Assembly (NCBI GenBank): GCA_004322005.1
Contig: SCRF01000066.1
Location: 1 to 34,079, forward strand
Direction of reading: 5' to 3'
Length of the DNA stretch: 34,079 nt
Source: Rhodanobacter sp.
Lineage (GTDB): Bacteria; Pseudomonadota; Gammaproteobacteria; Xanthomonadales; Rhodanobacteraceae
The position numbers and the translations under genes are program-made. Within the stretch, counting starts at the first letter, position 1. Each line of letters begins with the position of its first letter. The notes under the pieces were generated by a model. It worked only from the letters and a program-made list of their open reading frames with translations. It searched no databases and had not been told where the DNA came from. This document shows positions 26,525 through 34,079 of this stretch, one piece after another.

Positions 26525-27261
26525 ATGGATCGGACGAGCATCAGCGGCACGATCCTGGCCTTCGTGGTGATCATTGCCGGCACCATCCTGAAGGGTTCGA
26601 CGGCCGGTGCGCTGTGGAATCCGGCGGCGTTCGTGATCGTGTTCTTCGGCACGTTCGCCGCGCTGCTGGTGCAGAACCAGGGCAGGGTGCTCAGGCATGC
26701 CTGGAAGATGCTGTCGATGATCTACCGGCCGCCACGGCACGAGCCCGCCGACCTGATCGAGCGGATCGTCGGCTGGAGCGAAATCTCGCGGCGCCAGGGC
26801 CTGCTCGGGCTGGAGCCGCAGATCGAGGCGGAGCCCGATTCGTTCATCAGCAAGGGCTTGCAGCTGCTGGTCGACGGCAGCGAGCCGGAGGCGATCCGCA
26901 GCGTACTGGAAGTGGATCTGGACACCCGCGAGGCGATCGACCTGGCCGGCGCCAAGGTGTACGAGAACGCCGGCATCTATTCCCCCACGCTGGGCATCAT
27001 CGGCGCGGTCATGGGCCTGATGGCGGTGATGCAGAACCTGGCCGATCCAAGCAAGCTCGGCCATGGCATTGCCGCCGCCTTCGTGGCGACCATCTACGGC
27101 GTGGCGCTGGCCAACCTGTTCATGCTGCCGATGGCCGCGCGGCTGAAAGGCCTGATCGGCCGGCAGACGCAGATGCGCGAAATCCTGATCGAAGGGCTGG
27201 TGTCGATTGCCCATGGCGACAATCCGCGGCAGATCGAGACGAAGCTGCAGGGTTATTTCGC

Positions 27262-27265
<4 letters not shown>
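26525..27265 (+). CDS. motC: Flagellar stator protein MotC (MotA family)
   Basis: MotC (246 residues) is a MotA-type stator subunit that with MotD forms an ion channel driving the rotor. Four membrane segments are visible (about 7-25, 33-50, 147-170, 180-200). Family stretches are GSTAGALWNPAAFVIVFFGT, AKVYENAGIYSPTLGIIGAV and GHGIAAAFVATIYGVALANL. The cytoplasmic loop holds charged residues thought to contact FliG. The ATG at 26525, five bases after cheA, gives the usual MotC N-terminus; the stop overlaps motD. Confidence 0.94.
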
Positions 27266-28281
<1,016 letters not shown>

Positions 28282-28321
28282 GCCAGCTCCATCACCCCCA
28301 TTTTCCGCAGGAGCCCCGTGC

Positions 28322-28798
28322 ATGAACGCAGCGACCGAGATGCTTGCCGGTACCGCGGCACAGTGCTGGCTTTCCTTCCGCCTCGATGGCCAGCTCTATG
28401 CGGCGCCGCTGGCCCGGGTCAGGGAGGTGATCCGTCCCGGTGAAATCACCCCGGTGCCCGGTGCCGCGCCGGATCTGCTCGGCGTGCGGCACCTGCGCGG
28501 GCGCATCGTGCCGGTGATGGACGGTCGTCGCCGACTCGGGCTCGCCGTGCGCGATGATGCAGATGAGGAAGTGCGCATCGTCATGCTCGGCCATGGCCCG
28601 CATCTGGTTGGCCTGCGCGTGGATGCCGTCGGCGAATTGCTGATCGCCTCCGACGAGGCGGTGTCCGCCCCGCCGCCGAACCGCACGCAGCGGGACGAGG
28701 ATCCGGTGCAAGGCGTGCTCGAATCGAGAGGCAGCTTCGTCGCGCTGCTCGATGTGTGCCGGCTCTGCCGGTTGCCGGCCGACGCGGGCGCGCACTGA
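28322..28798 (+). CDS. cheW: CheW-like chemotaxis coupling protein (first copy)
   Basis: The 158-residue product is a single CheW domain that links receptors to CheA. Key stretches are WLSFRLDGQLYAAPLARVRE, VIRPGEITPVPGAAPDLLGV, HLRGRIVPVMDGRRRLGL and GLRVDAVGELLIASDEAV. AGGAG lies about ten bases before the ATG. It ends the long flhF-cheW run. It may be the ParP/CheW-type gene at this place in Pseudomonas-like clusters, but the parA-like gene parC is missing here. Confidence 0.88.
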   Translation: MNAATEMLAGTAAQCWLSFRLDGQLYAAPLARVREVIRPGEITPVPGAAPDLLGVRHLRGRIVPVMDGRRRLGLAVRDDADEEVRIVMLGHGPHLVGLRVDAVGELLIASDEAVSAPPPNRTQRDEDPVQGVLESRGSFVALLDVCRLCRLPADAGAH

Positions 28799-29092
28799 GC
28801 TTCGCCAGCCACTACCATGGCCACCGCACGCTGATGTGTCGCAGCCGGTGATCGCCGGCTTGCGGATCGTCGAATGACGGTGTCATGGCGCCATGCGTGA
28901 ATCGCGCCGATGCCCGGGACATGGGCATCACCAGCGGGCAGGACTGGCAGCTGTTCCGCTTCGACGCCGTTGCGCCCGCTTGCCGCTCCGGCGCCGTACC
29001 CCGAGGCAAGGTCGAGGATTGGGGCGGTCGGGAACAACTCCATTGAGGAGGCGCTGCCTGCCGTGACCGGTCGGATCGCGGCGAGCGTGCCG
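28799..29092 (+). other. 294-base spacer between convergent cheW and flhX-like genes
   Basis: The two flanking operons converge here. A small hairpin (28843-28848 AGCCGG with 28855-28860) lacks a T-tract. The region also contains a 53-codon open frame (28885-29046) that is listed separately. No other gene is convincing. Confidence 0.5.
28885..29046 (+). CDS. Possible small gene or gene remnant, unrecognised
   Basis: A 53-codon frame starting ATG 28885 contains DWQLFRFDAVAPACRSGAVP and EDWGGREQLH before TGA. Its third codon positions are mainly G or C, like real genes here, but GC-rich spacer gives the same look. There is no clear ribosome site. I do not recognise a family; it could be the remnant of a longer gene. 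Confidence 0.2.
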   Translation: MAPCVNRADARDMGITSGQDWQLFRFDAVAPACRSGAVPRGKVEDWGGREQLH

Positions 29093-29353
29093 CTACGGAT
29101 CCTCTTCCGCTGCCTCGTAGACGCAGGCCAGCACCGATGCGGCGGCGGCATACAGCAGCGCGGGCACGTCTTCGCGCAGCCGCAGGCCGGCCAGCAGCGC
29201 GGCGATCTGCGGGTCGTGATGCAGTGGAATGCCCAGCGAACGGGCGCGGGCCAGCAAGCTGTCCAGCGATTCGGCCGGCATCGGCTTGATCTCGTTCGCG
29301 CCGCCGGCCAGCCGCAGACTGACCTTGCGCTGGGCCGGCGGCGGCAGGTTCAT
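29093..29353 (-). CDS. Stand-alone FlhB C-terminal domain protein (FlhX-like)
   Basis: This 86-residue protein aligns with the part of FlhB that lies after the cleavage site. The segment SLDSLLARARSLGIPLHHDP corresponds to the GVDLLAQQIRLVAGSHRIPL region of FlhB, and VPALLYAAAASVLACVYEA to IPAALYVAVAQVLAYVYQL. It has no membrane segments and no NPTH site. Small proteins of this kind (FlhX in epsilonproteobacteria, YlqH in Bacillus) are annotated as EscU/YscU-family export switch proteins and can partly stand in for the FlhB C-terminal fragment. Its ATG overlaps the stop of the second FliK-like gene (ATGA), so the two are coupled. Confidence 0.85.
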   Translation of the reverse strand: MNLPPPAQRKVSLRLAGGANEIKPMPAESLDSLLARARSLGIPLHHDPQIAALLAGLRLREDVPALLYAAAASVLACVYEAAEEDP

Positions 29354-30489
29354 GCGGTCGCCTGCAACAGCAGGGCGCTGTGCCGCCCCGACGGTTGCGG
29401 CAGGCCGACCTGGCAGCTGAGCTGGTCGAGCAGTACGCCGCATGCGGACAGGCGGTGTCGCAGCGGCGTGAATTGACGTTCCAGACGCTGTGCGGTCATG
29501 GCGGTTTCGGTCCACAGCCGCACCGACAGGCGCAGATCGCGCAGTTGCAGTTCACCCTGCACCGGGCCCAGTGCCGGCAGGTCCAGTGCAAAACCCAGGG
29601 TCCAGCCATGGCCGCCATCGTCGGCATCGGTGATGTATTCCAGCTGCAGCTGCAGCACATCGTGGCCGCCGTCTCCCTGCAGCGGTATCTCGATCATCCA
29701 GGCCGGCAGGGTGCTTGCTTCCAGTTGGACAATTTCCACCCGTGCCAGCGCGGCCTTCACGTCGCCATGCAGGCGATCCAGCAGCGGGGCCACGCTTTCG
29801 CTGTCCGTGAACAGCGGCAACGGCAATCGCGCCTGTGCCTGCAGGCCGCGTTGCAGCAGCGGCGGTGCCGTGTCGGTACGGCCTGAAGCCGATGCTGCCG
29901 AGGGCCGCTGCTCGAGCAGGCCGAACAGCCGCAGCAGCGCGCCTTTCCAGTCCTGCTCGACCAGCGCCGGCAGGTCGCCCTGGGGCTGCGCCAGCTGCGA
30001 TTCGAAAAACAGGCCGCTGCGGCTGATCGCCATGCGCAAGCCTTCGCCCTGGGTGATTTCCACGGGTGTGCTCATGCCGTTCTCGAGCATGGCCAGCGCG
30101 GCGCGCAGCTGCGGTGGCAGCTGGCGCAGCATGGGGCGCTGGGCCAGGCTGTCGAGCGTGGACAGCAATGGCGCATAGCCGTTCTGTTGCGGCAGGCGCT
30201 CGCGCAGGGCGCGCTGGAAAGTCGCGTCGGCGGGGGAGGGGGTGAGCTGCTCCAGCTGTGGCTGGGCGCCCAGGCTCAACACCCGCACCTGGAATTGCGC
30301 CGGCAACGGATTGCCGGGGATCGCGGTCTCCACGGTCAATGCGCCGATCTGCAACACCAGCATGCCCTGCGGGTTGACTCCCAACGGTCGCGCCGACAAC
30401 ACCGTGCCGATGCGCCAGCTCTGCGCGCTGGTGCCGGCGGCGGCGCCGGCCCAGGTGAGGGCAGCGAGGCTGGTGGGTTGGATGATCAA
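29350..30489 (-). CDS. Second FliK-like hook-length control domain protein
   Basis: The product (379 residues from the start chosen) has an N-terminal half rich in Leu and Gln and a C-terminal domain related to FliK: DVLQLQLEYITDADDGGHGW, then LGPVQGELQLRDLRLSVRLW and LRHRLSACGVLLDQLSCQVG. The nearest ATG upstream (30564) lies inside a sigma-28 promoter spacer, so it is unlikely to be used. The TTG at 30489 has AGGA seven bases before it and would give MIIQPTSLAALTWAG. FliK-like and FlhB-tail genes paired in this way resemble ylqG-ylqH of Bacillus. Its function beyond the family link is unknown; it could modulate export switching late in assembly. Confidence 0.75.
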   Translation of the reverse strand: MIIQPTSLAALTWAGAAAGTSAQSWRIGTVLSARPLGVNPQGMLVLQIGALTVETAIPGNPLPAQFQVRVLSLGAQPQLEQLTPSPADATFQRALRERLPQQNGYAPLLSTLDSLAQRPMLRQLPPQLRAALAMLENGMSTPVEITQGEGLRMAISRSGLFFESQLAQPQGDLPALVEQDWKGALLRLFGLLEQRPSAASASGRTDTAPPLLQRGLQAQARLPLPLFTDSESVAPLLDRLHGDVKAALARVEIVQLEASTLPAWMIEIPLQGDGGHDVLQLQLEYITDADDGGHGWTLGFALDLPALGPVQGELQLRDLRLSVRLWTETAMTAQRLERQFTPLRHRLSACGVLLDQLSCQVGLPQPSGRHSALLLQATA

Positions 30490-30547
30490 CGGAAATTCCT
30501 GCGCCGGGTCGCCTGTGCGGGGTTCGAGTAGGCTCGTCTTGAGAGAG

Positions 30548-30574
30548 CTATCGGCCGCGTGCATGCCGACTTGA
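30548..30574 (-). promoter_or_regulatory. Sigma-28 (FliA) promoter of the fliK2-flhX pair
   Basis: Read on the minus strand: TCAAGTCG (30574-30567), 11 bases, GCCGATAG (30555-30548). This matches the FliA consensus (TAAAGTTT or TCAAG, N11, GCCGATAA) with exact spacing. The start of transcription would be near 30541, about 50 bases before the TTG at 30489. Confidence 0.75.
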
Positions 30575-30615
30575 GGTGTTTCGCAAGGGCTGCGGACGGC
30601 CCGTTGGAAGAATCG

Positions 30616-30689
30616 GTAGGAGCGCGCTTGCGCGCGATGCTTTTGTCCGAACGTTGGCAAAGAGCCATCGCGCGCAAGCGCGCCCCTAC
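30616..30689. repeat. GTAG-bounded palindromic repeat, copy 4
   Basis: The arms begin GTAGGAGCGCGCTTGCGCGC and end GCGCGCCCCTAC and pair over most of their length, with CTTTTG/CAAAGAG near the loop. It lies between two divergent sigma-28 promoters. Confidence 0.85.
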
Positions 30690-30729
30690 ACATATATAAG
30701 TGCCGGGAGCCAGGTTGTTCGGGCAGCCC

Positions 30730-30756
30730 TAAAGCGATCGCCACGGCGGCCGATAT
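30730..30756 (+). promoter_or_regulatory. Sigma-28 (FliA) promoter of the STAS-cheY-cheA genes
   Basis: TAAAGCGA (30730-30737), an 11-base spacer, then GCCGATAT (30749-30756) closely match the FliA consensus TAAAGTTT-N11-GCCGATAA. Transcription would begin near 30763, ahead of every candidate start of the STAS gene. Confidence 0.8.
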
Positions 30757-30861
30757 GCCGTTTGTCAGCGCAGATTGCGCAAGCGGGGTTGCGGCATGGC
30801 CGGCAAACGGGCGACTGGGAAACAAGGTACTTGCAGCCTGCCGCAAGCGGCAGGGCCGGAC

Positions 30862-31215
30862 ATGCTGCAGCTTGCGCCGACGGCGACCGCGGCGGAGCCC
30901 GCAGCGAATGGTGCCGTGTCCGCACGGCCGCAGTCGGTCGTGGTGACGCTGCCGGCGGATTGCCGGATGGCGGCCCAGGCGCACTTGCTGCAGGAATTGC
31001 TGGCGGCCCTGGATGCCTGCGCGATCGATCTGGACGGTCGCGCGGTGGAGCGCGTGGACACCGCGGCCTTGCAGTTGTTGACGTTGTTCAAGCGTGAAGC
31101 GGATGCGCGCGGCGCCGCGCTGAACTGGATGGGCGCGAGCGTAGCGCTTGATGAGGCGGCGGACCTGCTGGGTCTGGCGAAGACATTGAAATTGCCGGCC
31201 GCCGTGCCGGCCTGA
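30862..31215 (+). CDS. STAS-domain protein, chemotaxis-linked
   Basis: The 117-residue product reads as a STAS domain, the fold of anti-sigma factor antagonists: VVVTLPADCRMAAQAHLLQE, then CAIDLDGRAVERVDTAALQL and LNWMGASVALDEAADLLGLA. A phosphorylatable Ser in the DTAA position is replaced by Thr. Genes of this kind often head cheY-cheA clusters in gammaproteobacteria. The ATG at 30862 is chosen because AGGG lies about seven bases upstream; an ATG at 30796 would add 22 residues. The gene is 14 bases before the next cheY. Confidence 0.75.
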   Translation: MLQLAPTATAAEPAANGAVSARPQSVVVTLPADCRMAAQAHLLQELLAALDACAIDLDGRAVERVDTAALQLLTLFKREADARGAALNWMGASVALDEAADLLGLAKTLKLPAAVPA

Positions 31216-31229
31216 CAGGAGGTGGCAGC

Positions 31230-31592
31230 ATGGCAAGGATTCTTGCAGTGGACGATTCGGTCTCGATGCGCGGCATGGTGGCGTTCACCCTGCGTGGTGC
31301 CGGGCATGAGGTGACCGAGGCCGAAGACGGCCAGCTCGCGCTGGACGCGGCGCGCGGCAGCACCTTCGACCTGGTGCTGGCCGACGTCAACATGCCGGTG
31401 ATGGACGGCATCGCGATGGTGCGCGAACTGCGCGCGATGGCCCAGTACCAGGGCGTGCCGATCCTGATGCTGACCACCGAGTCGCACACCGACAAGAAGA
31501 TGGAAGGCAAGGCGGCCGGCGCCACCGGCTGGCTGGTCAAGCCGTTCGACCCGGACCAGCTGCTGGCCACCGTCAAGCGCGTGCTGGGATAA
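31230..31592 (+). CDS. cheY: CheY-like response regulator (second copy)
   Basis: A single receiver domain of 120 residues has D8-D9, phosphoacceptor D52 in LADVNMPVMDG, T82-T83 in MLTTES and K104 in WLVKPF. AGGAGG lies seven bases before the ATG. It is closer to the CheY of stand-alone chemosensory clusters (MARILAVDDSVSMR) than to the flagellar CheY at 23587. It may act on the motor or as a phosphate sink for the CheA just downstream. Confidence 0.93.
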   Translation: MARILAVDDSVSMRGMVAFTLRGAGHEVTEAEDGQLALDAARGSTFDLVLADVNMPVMDGIAMVRELRAMAQYQGVPILMLTTESHTDKKMEGKAAGATGWLVKPFDPDQLLATVKRVLG

Positions 31593-31597
31593 ATCGC

Positions 31598-33574
31598 ATG
31601 GCCAGCGTCGGCGTCGCGCAGTTTCATCAGGTCTTTTTCGAGGAGAGTCTGGAAGGGCTCGATGCGATGGAGTCGTCGCTGCTGGCACTCGATGAGGGCG
31701 GCGACAGCGAGCTGGTGAACACGATCTTCCGCGCCGCCCACTCGATCAAGGGCGGTTCGGCGACGTTCGGGTTTCCCGAAATGGCGGCCTTCACGCACGA
31801 GGCGGAGTCGCTGCTGGACGAACTGCGCGACGGCCGCCGGGCGATCGACGGTGCGATCGTGGAACTGCTGCTGCGCACGGTCGATTGCCTGCGCGGCATG
31901 TTCGCGCGGGCGCAGTCCGGCCAGCCGCTGAACAACGCCGAGGCCGAGTCGCTGCGCGAGCAGATGGCCGCCGCGCTGGGCCGCCAGATCGAGCCGAAGG
32001 CGCCGCCGTCGCGCCGCGCGGGCGACCATGCCGATGCATGGCGGATCGATTTCCGCCCGCATCCGGGCATGCTGGCCGGCGGCAACGATCCGCTGCGGCT
32101 GTTTCGCGAACTGGCCGCGCTGGGCGAGCTGCGGGTGCAGCCGGTGCTGGACCGGCTGCCGCCGCTGGCGGCGCTGCAACCGGCCGAATGCCATCTGGGC
32201 TGGGTGCTGGAACTGCGCGGGCAGGTCCCCCCCGATCAGATCAGCCGCGATCAGATCGCCGCGGTGTTCGACTGGGTCGAGGACGAATGCGAACTGACGA
32301 TCGCGCCGCTGCACGTCGTGGCCGACACCCCGGTCCCGGCGGTCGCGGCCGTGCCGGCGGGCAAGCCCCCGGCCGCCGCGGCCGTCCACAGCGCCGAGTC
32401 GGGTTCGGTGCGGGTGTCGATCGACAAGATCGACGGCCTGATCGACCTGGTCGGCGAACTGGTGATCACCCAGTCGATGCTCGACCAGTTCCGCGAGGAG
32501 TTCGACGTCGCGAAGCTGGCGTTGCTGCAGCAGGGGCTGACCCAGCTGGCACGCCACACGCGCGAACTGCAGGAAAGCGTGATGGGCGTGCGCATGCTGC
32601 CGATCGGCTCGGTCTTCAACCGGTTTCCGCGGCTGGTGCGCGACCTCACCCAGAAACTCGGCAAGCAGGTGAAACTCGAGCTGGTCGGCGAGCAGACCGA
32701 GCTGGACAAGACCGTGCTGGAGAAAATCGGCGACCCGCTGGTGCACCTGGTGCGCAATGCGATCGACCATGGCCTGGAGATGCCCGACCGCCGCCGTGCC
32801 GCCGGCAAGAGCGACACCGGTGCGCTGCGGCTGGAGGCCTTTCATCGCGGCGGCAACATCGTGGTCGAGGTCAGCGACGATGGCGCCGGCCTCAACCGCG
32901 AGGCGATCGTGGCGAAGGCCCTGCAGCGCGGGCTGATCGCCTCGGGCGACCAGCTCAGCGACGAGCAGGTGGCCGAGCTGATCTTCCAGCCGGGGTTTTC
33001 CACCGCGGCGGTCGCCACCGACCTTTCCGGTCGCGGCGTGGGCATGGATGTGGTCCGCCGCAACGTGTCCGACCTGGGGGGTGCCGTCGCCATCCGCAGC
33101 CGTCCCGGGCACGGCACGGTGTTCACCATCACCTTGCCGCTGACGCTGGCGATCATCGACGGACTGACCGCGGCGGTCGGCAGCGAGCATTACATCGTGC
33201 CGCTGGTGTCGATCATCGAATCGGTCCAGGCCAGGCCCGAGGCCGTCCACCGCGTGACGGGCGGCGGCGAACTGTTCCGTTTCCGCGACGAATATCTGCC
33301 GGTGCTGCGCCTGCACCAGCTGTTCGGCTGCGCGGGCGCGCAGGCCGTGATCGAGGAAGGCCTGCTGATCGTGGTCGAAGGCGACGGGGCGCGGGCGGCG
33401 TTGCTGGTGGATGGGCTGATCGGTCAGCAGCAGGCCGTGGTGAAGTCGCTGGAGGCCAATTACCGGCGTGTCGGCGGAATCTCCGGCGCCACCATCCTGG
33501 CTGATGGCTCGGTGGCATTGATCGTGGATGTGGCCGGGCTGATCCGGCTGCAGAGCCGCAGCAAGGCGGCCTGA
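31598..33574 (+). CDS. cheA: Chemotaxis histidine kinase CheA (second copy)
   Basis: This CheA has 658 residues and all five classical domains. P1 contains H48 in FRAAHSIKGGSATFGF; a P2-type response-regulator binding domain (about 148-240, starting AWRIDFRPHPGMLAGGNDPL) is present, unlike the first CheA. P3 begins VRVSIDKIDGLIDLVGELVI; P4 has LVHLVRNAIDHGLEMP, SDDGAGLN, FQPGFSTA and SGRGVGMDVV; P5 is CheW-like. It follows cheY after five bases. With the STAS gene, cheY and cheW it forms a second chemosensory module that runs out of the window. Confidence 0.95.
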   Translation: MASVGVAQFHQVFFEESLEGLDAMESSLLALDEGGDSELVNTIFRAAHSIKGGSATFGFPEMAAFTHEAESLLDELRDGRRAIDGAIVELLLRTVDCLRGMFARAQSGQPLNNAEAESLREQMAAALGRQIEPKAPPSRRAGDHADAWRIDFRPHPGMLAGGNDPLRLFRELAALGELRVQPVLDRLPPLAALQPAECHLGWVLELRGQVPPDQISRDQIAAVFDWVEDECELTIAPLHVVADTPVPAVAAVPAGKPPAAAAVHSAESGSVRVSIDKIDGLIDLVGELVITQSMLDQFREEFDVAKLALLQQGLTQLARHTRELQESVMGVRMLPIGSVFNRFPRLVRDLTQKLGKQVKLELVGEQTELDKTVLEKIGDPLVHLVRNAIDHGLEMPDRRRAAGKSDTGALRLEAFHRGGNIVVEVSDDGAGLNREAIVAKALQRGLIASGDQLSDEQVAELIFQPGFSTAAVATDLSGRGVGMDVVRRNVSDLGGAVAIRSRPGHGTVFTITLPLTLAIIDGLTAAVGSEHYIVPLVSIIESVQARPEAVHRVTGGGELFRFRDEYLPVLRLHQLFGCAGAQAVIEEGLLIVVEGDGARAALLVDGLIGQQQAVVKSLEANYRRVGGISGATILADGSVALIVDVAGLIRLQSRSKAA

Positions 33575-33608
33575 CAATACAAGGGCAGCTCGAATAACCC
33601 CGGTTCGT

Positions 33609-33685
33609 GTAGAAGCGCACCCTGTGCGCGAAGCTCTTGTCATGGTTGCCGGCAAAGAGCTTTCGCGCACAGGGTGCGCTCCTAC
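33609..33685. repeat. GTAG-bounded palindromic repeat, copy 5
   Basis: It begins GTAGAAGCGCACCCTGTGCG and ends AGGGTGCGCTCCTAC; the arms pair through GCTCTTG/CAAAGAGC near a central loop. The outer sequence is almost the same as in copy 1 between fleQ and fliE. Confidence 0.85.
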
Positions 33686-33714
33686 GAGTGCCAACCGGCT
33701 ATTCGAGAATCCCT

Positions 33715-33741
33715 TCAAGAATCGGTCGCGGCAGCCGATAG
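33715..33741 (+). promoter_or_regulatory. Sigma-28 (FliA) promoter before the last cheW
   Basis: TCAAGAAT (33715-33722), 11 bases, GCCGATAG (33734-33741) match the FliA consensus with exact spacing. It lies 75 bases before the cheW ATG and would make a transcript separate from cheA. Confidence 0.75.
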
Positions 33742-33816
33742 CCCGATAGCGGCATTCATACAACACGGTACTCATACAACGAACGGCAGGCCGCGCGCCC
33801 TGCCAGTGGAAAGCCC

Positions 33817-34079
33817 ATGAGCCAGTCAGCCAACCCTGTGTCCGAACCCGTCGTCAATGCGCCCGCCATGACCCAGTACCTGGCGGTGAATCTGGCGCAC
33901 GAGGAATACGCGATCGACCTGCTCGCCGTCCGCGAGATTCGTGCCTGGACCCCGGTGACCCGCATTCCGCAGGCGCCGTCCTACGTGATGGGTGTGCTGA
34001 ACCTGCGCGGCGCGATCGTGCCGGTGCTGGATCTGCGGCTGCGCTTCGGGCTGGTGGCGCTGTATTCCTCGCGCACCAG
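33817..34079 (+). CDS. cheW: CheW-like coupling protein (second copy, partial)
   Basis: The first 87 codons of a CheW domain are present; the gene runs off the window. Visible family features are TQYLAVNLAHEEYAIDLLAV, then REIRAWTPVTRIPQAPSYVM and GVLNLRGAIVPVLDLRLRFG. The start ATG has GGAA seven bases before it. It belongs to the second chemosensory module, behind its own sigma-28 promoter; receptor genes are expected downstream but not seen. Confidence 0.93.
   Translation, partial: MSQSANPVSEPVVNAPAMTQYLAVNLAHEEYAIDLLAVREIRAWTPVTRIPQAPSYVMGVLNLRGAIVPVLDLRLRFGLVALYSSRT

Larger units (their letters stand above)
33575..33816 (+). other. 242-base spacer with repeat and sigma-28 promoter
   Basis: There is no gene in this gap between cheA and cheW. 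It contains a GTAG-type palindromic repeat (33609-33685) followed at once by a sigma-28 promoter (33715-33741). Confidence 0.7.

Noticed and set aside
30562..30564. ATG as start of the second FliK-like gene
   Set aside because: It lies within the spacer of a well-matched sigma-28 promoter, so it would not be in the transcript; TTG 30489 has a ribosome site.
31088..33775. Very long open frame on the minus strand opposite the second cheA
   Set aside because: Its translation is rich in Arg, His, Gln and Asp with no domain, as expected for the reverse of a GC-rich gene; the plus strand encodes a clear CheA.

Overview
The window is almost entirely a flagellar and chemotaxis locus from a GC-rich (roughly two thirds G+C by eye) gammaproteobacterium. 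Gene order, a FleQ-type master regulator, a MotC/MotD stator pair, a PilZ-like protein beside fliT and repeats bounded by GTAG all point to the Xanthomonadales, most likely Rhodanobacteraceae (Dyella/Rhodanobacter type). The family assignment is inference, because no rRNA or other taxonomic marker is present.

Layout. 1-3307: end of the flagellin gene, then fliD-fliS-fliT and a PilZ-like gene. 3308-5118: a regulatory gap with a CRP-type palindrome, then fleQ. 5242-11968: fliEFGHIJ, a 19-codon mini-ORF, and fliK. 12264-20379: fliLMNOP, a 647-bp repeat element, then fliQR-flhB-flhA. 20499-28798: flhF-flhG-fliA-cheY-cheZ-cheA-motC-motD-cheW. 29093-30489, on the minus strand: a second FliK-like gene followed by a stand-alone FlhB C-terminal domain gene. 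30730-34079: STAS-cheY-cheA, then a cheW cut off by the window edge. Most genes within operons overlap by 1-4 bases (ATGA or TGATG), so translation is probably coupled.

The promoters give a two-tier regulatory plan. Good sigma-54 (-24/-12) sites lie before fliD, fliE and fliL, matching activation by FleQ with RpoN. Well-spaced sigma-28 (FliA) sites lie before the STAS-cheY-cheA cluster, before the minus-strand fliK2-flhX pair and before the final cheW. Thus FleQ would switch on basal body and export genes, and FliA (encoded at 22782-23510) the late chemotaxis set. The sigma-28 site on the minus strand also implies that the obvious ATG of the second fliK-like gene is not its start.

The least ordinary parts are five GTAG...CTAC palindromic repeats in the spacers, one of them a 647-bp composite separating fliP from fliQ; the bridging mini-ORF between fliJ and fliK; the CRP-type site before fleQ; and the FliA-controlled fliK2-flhX pair. 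I see no tRNA, rRNA, CRISPR array, prophage or intact transposase gene.
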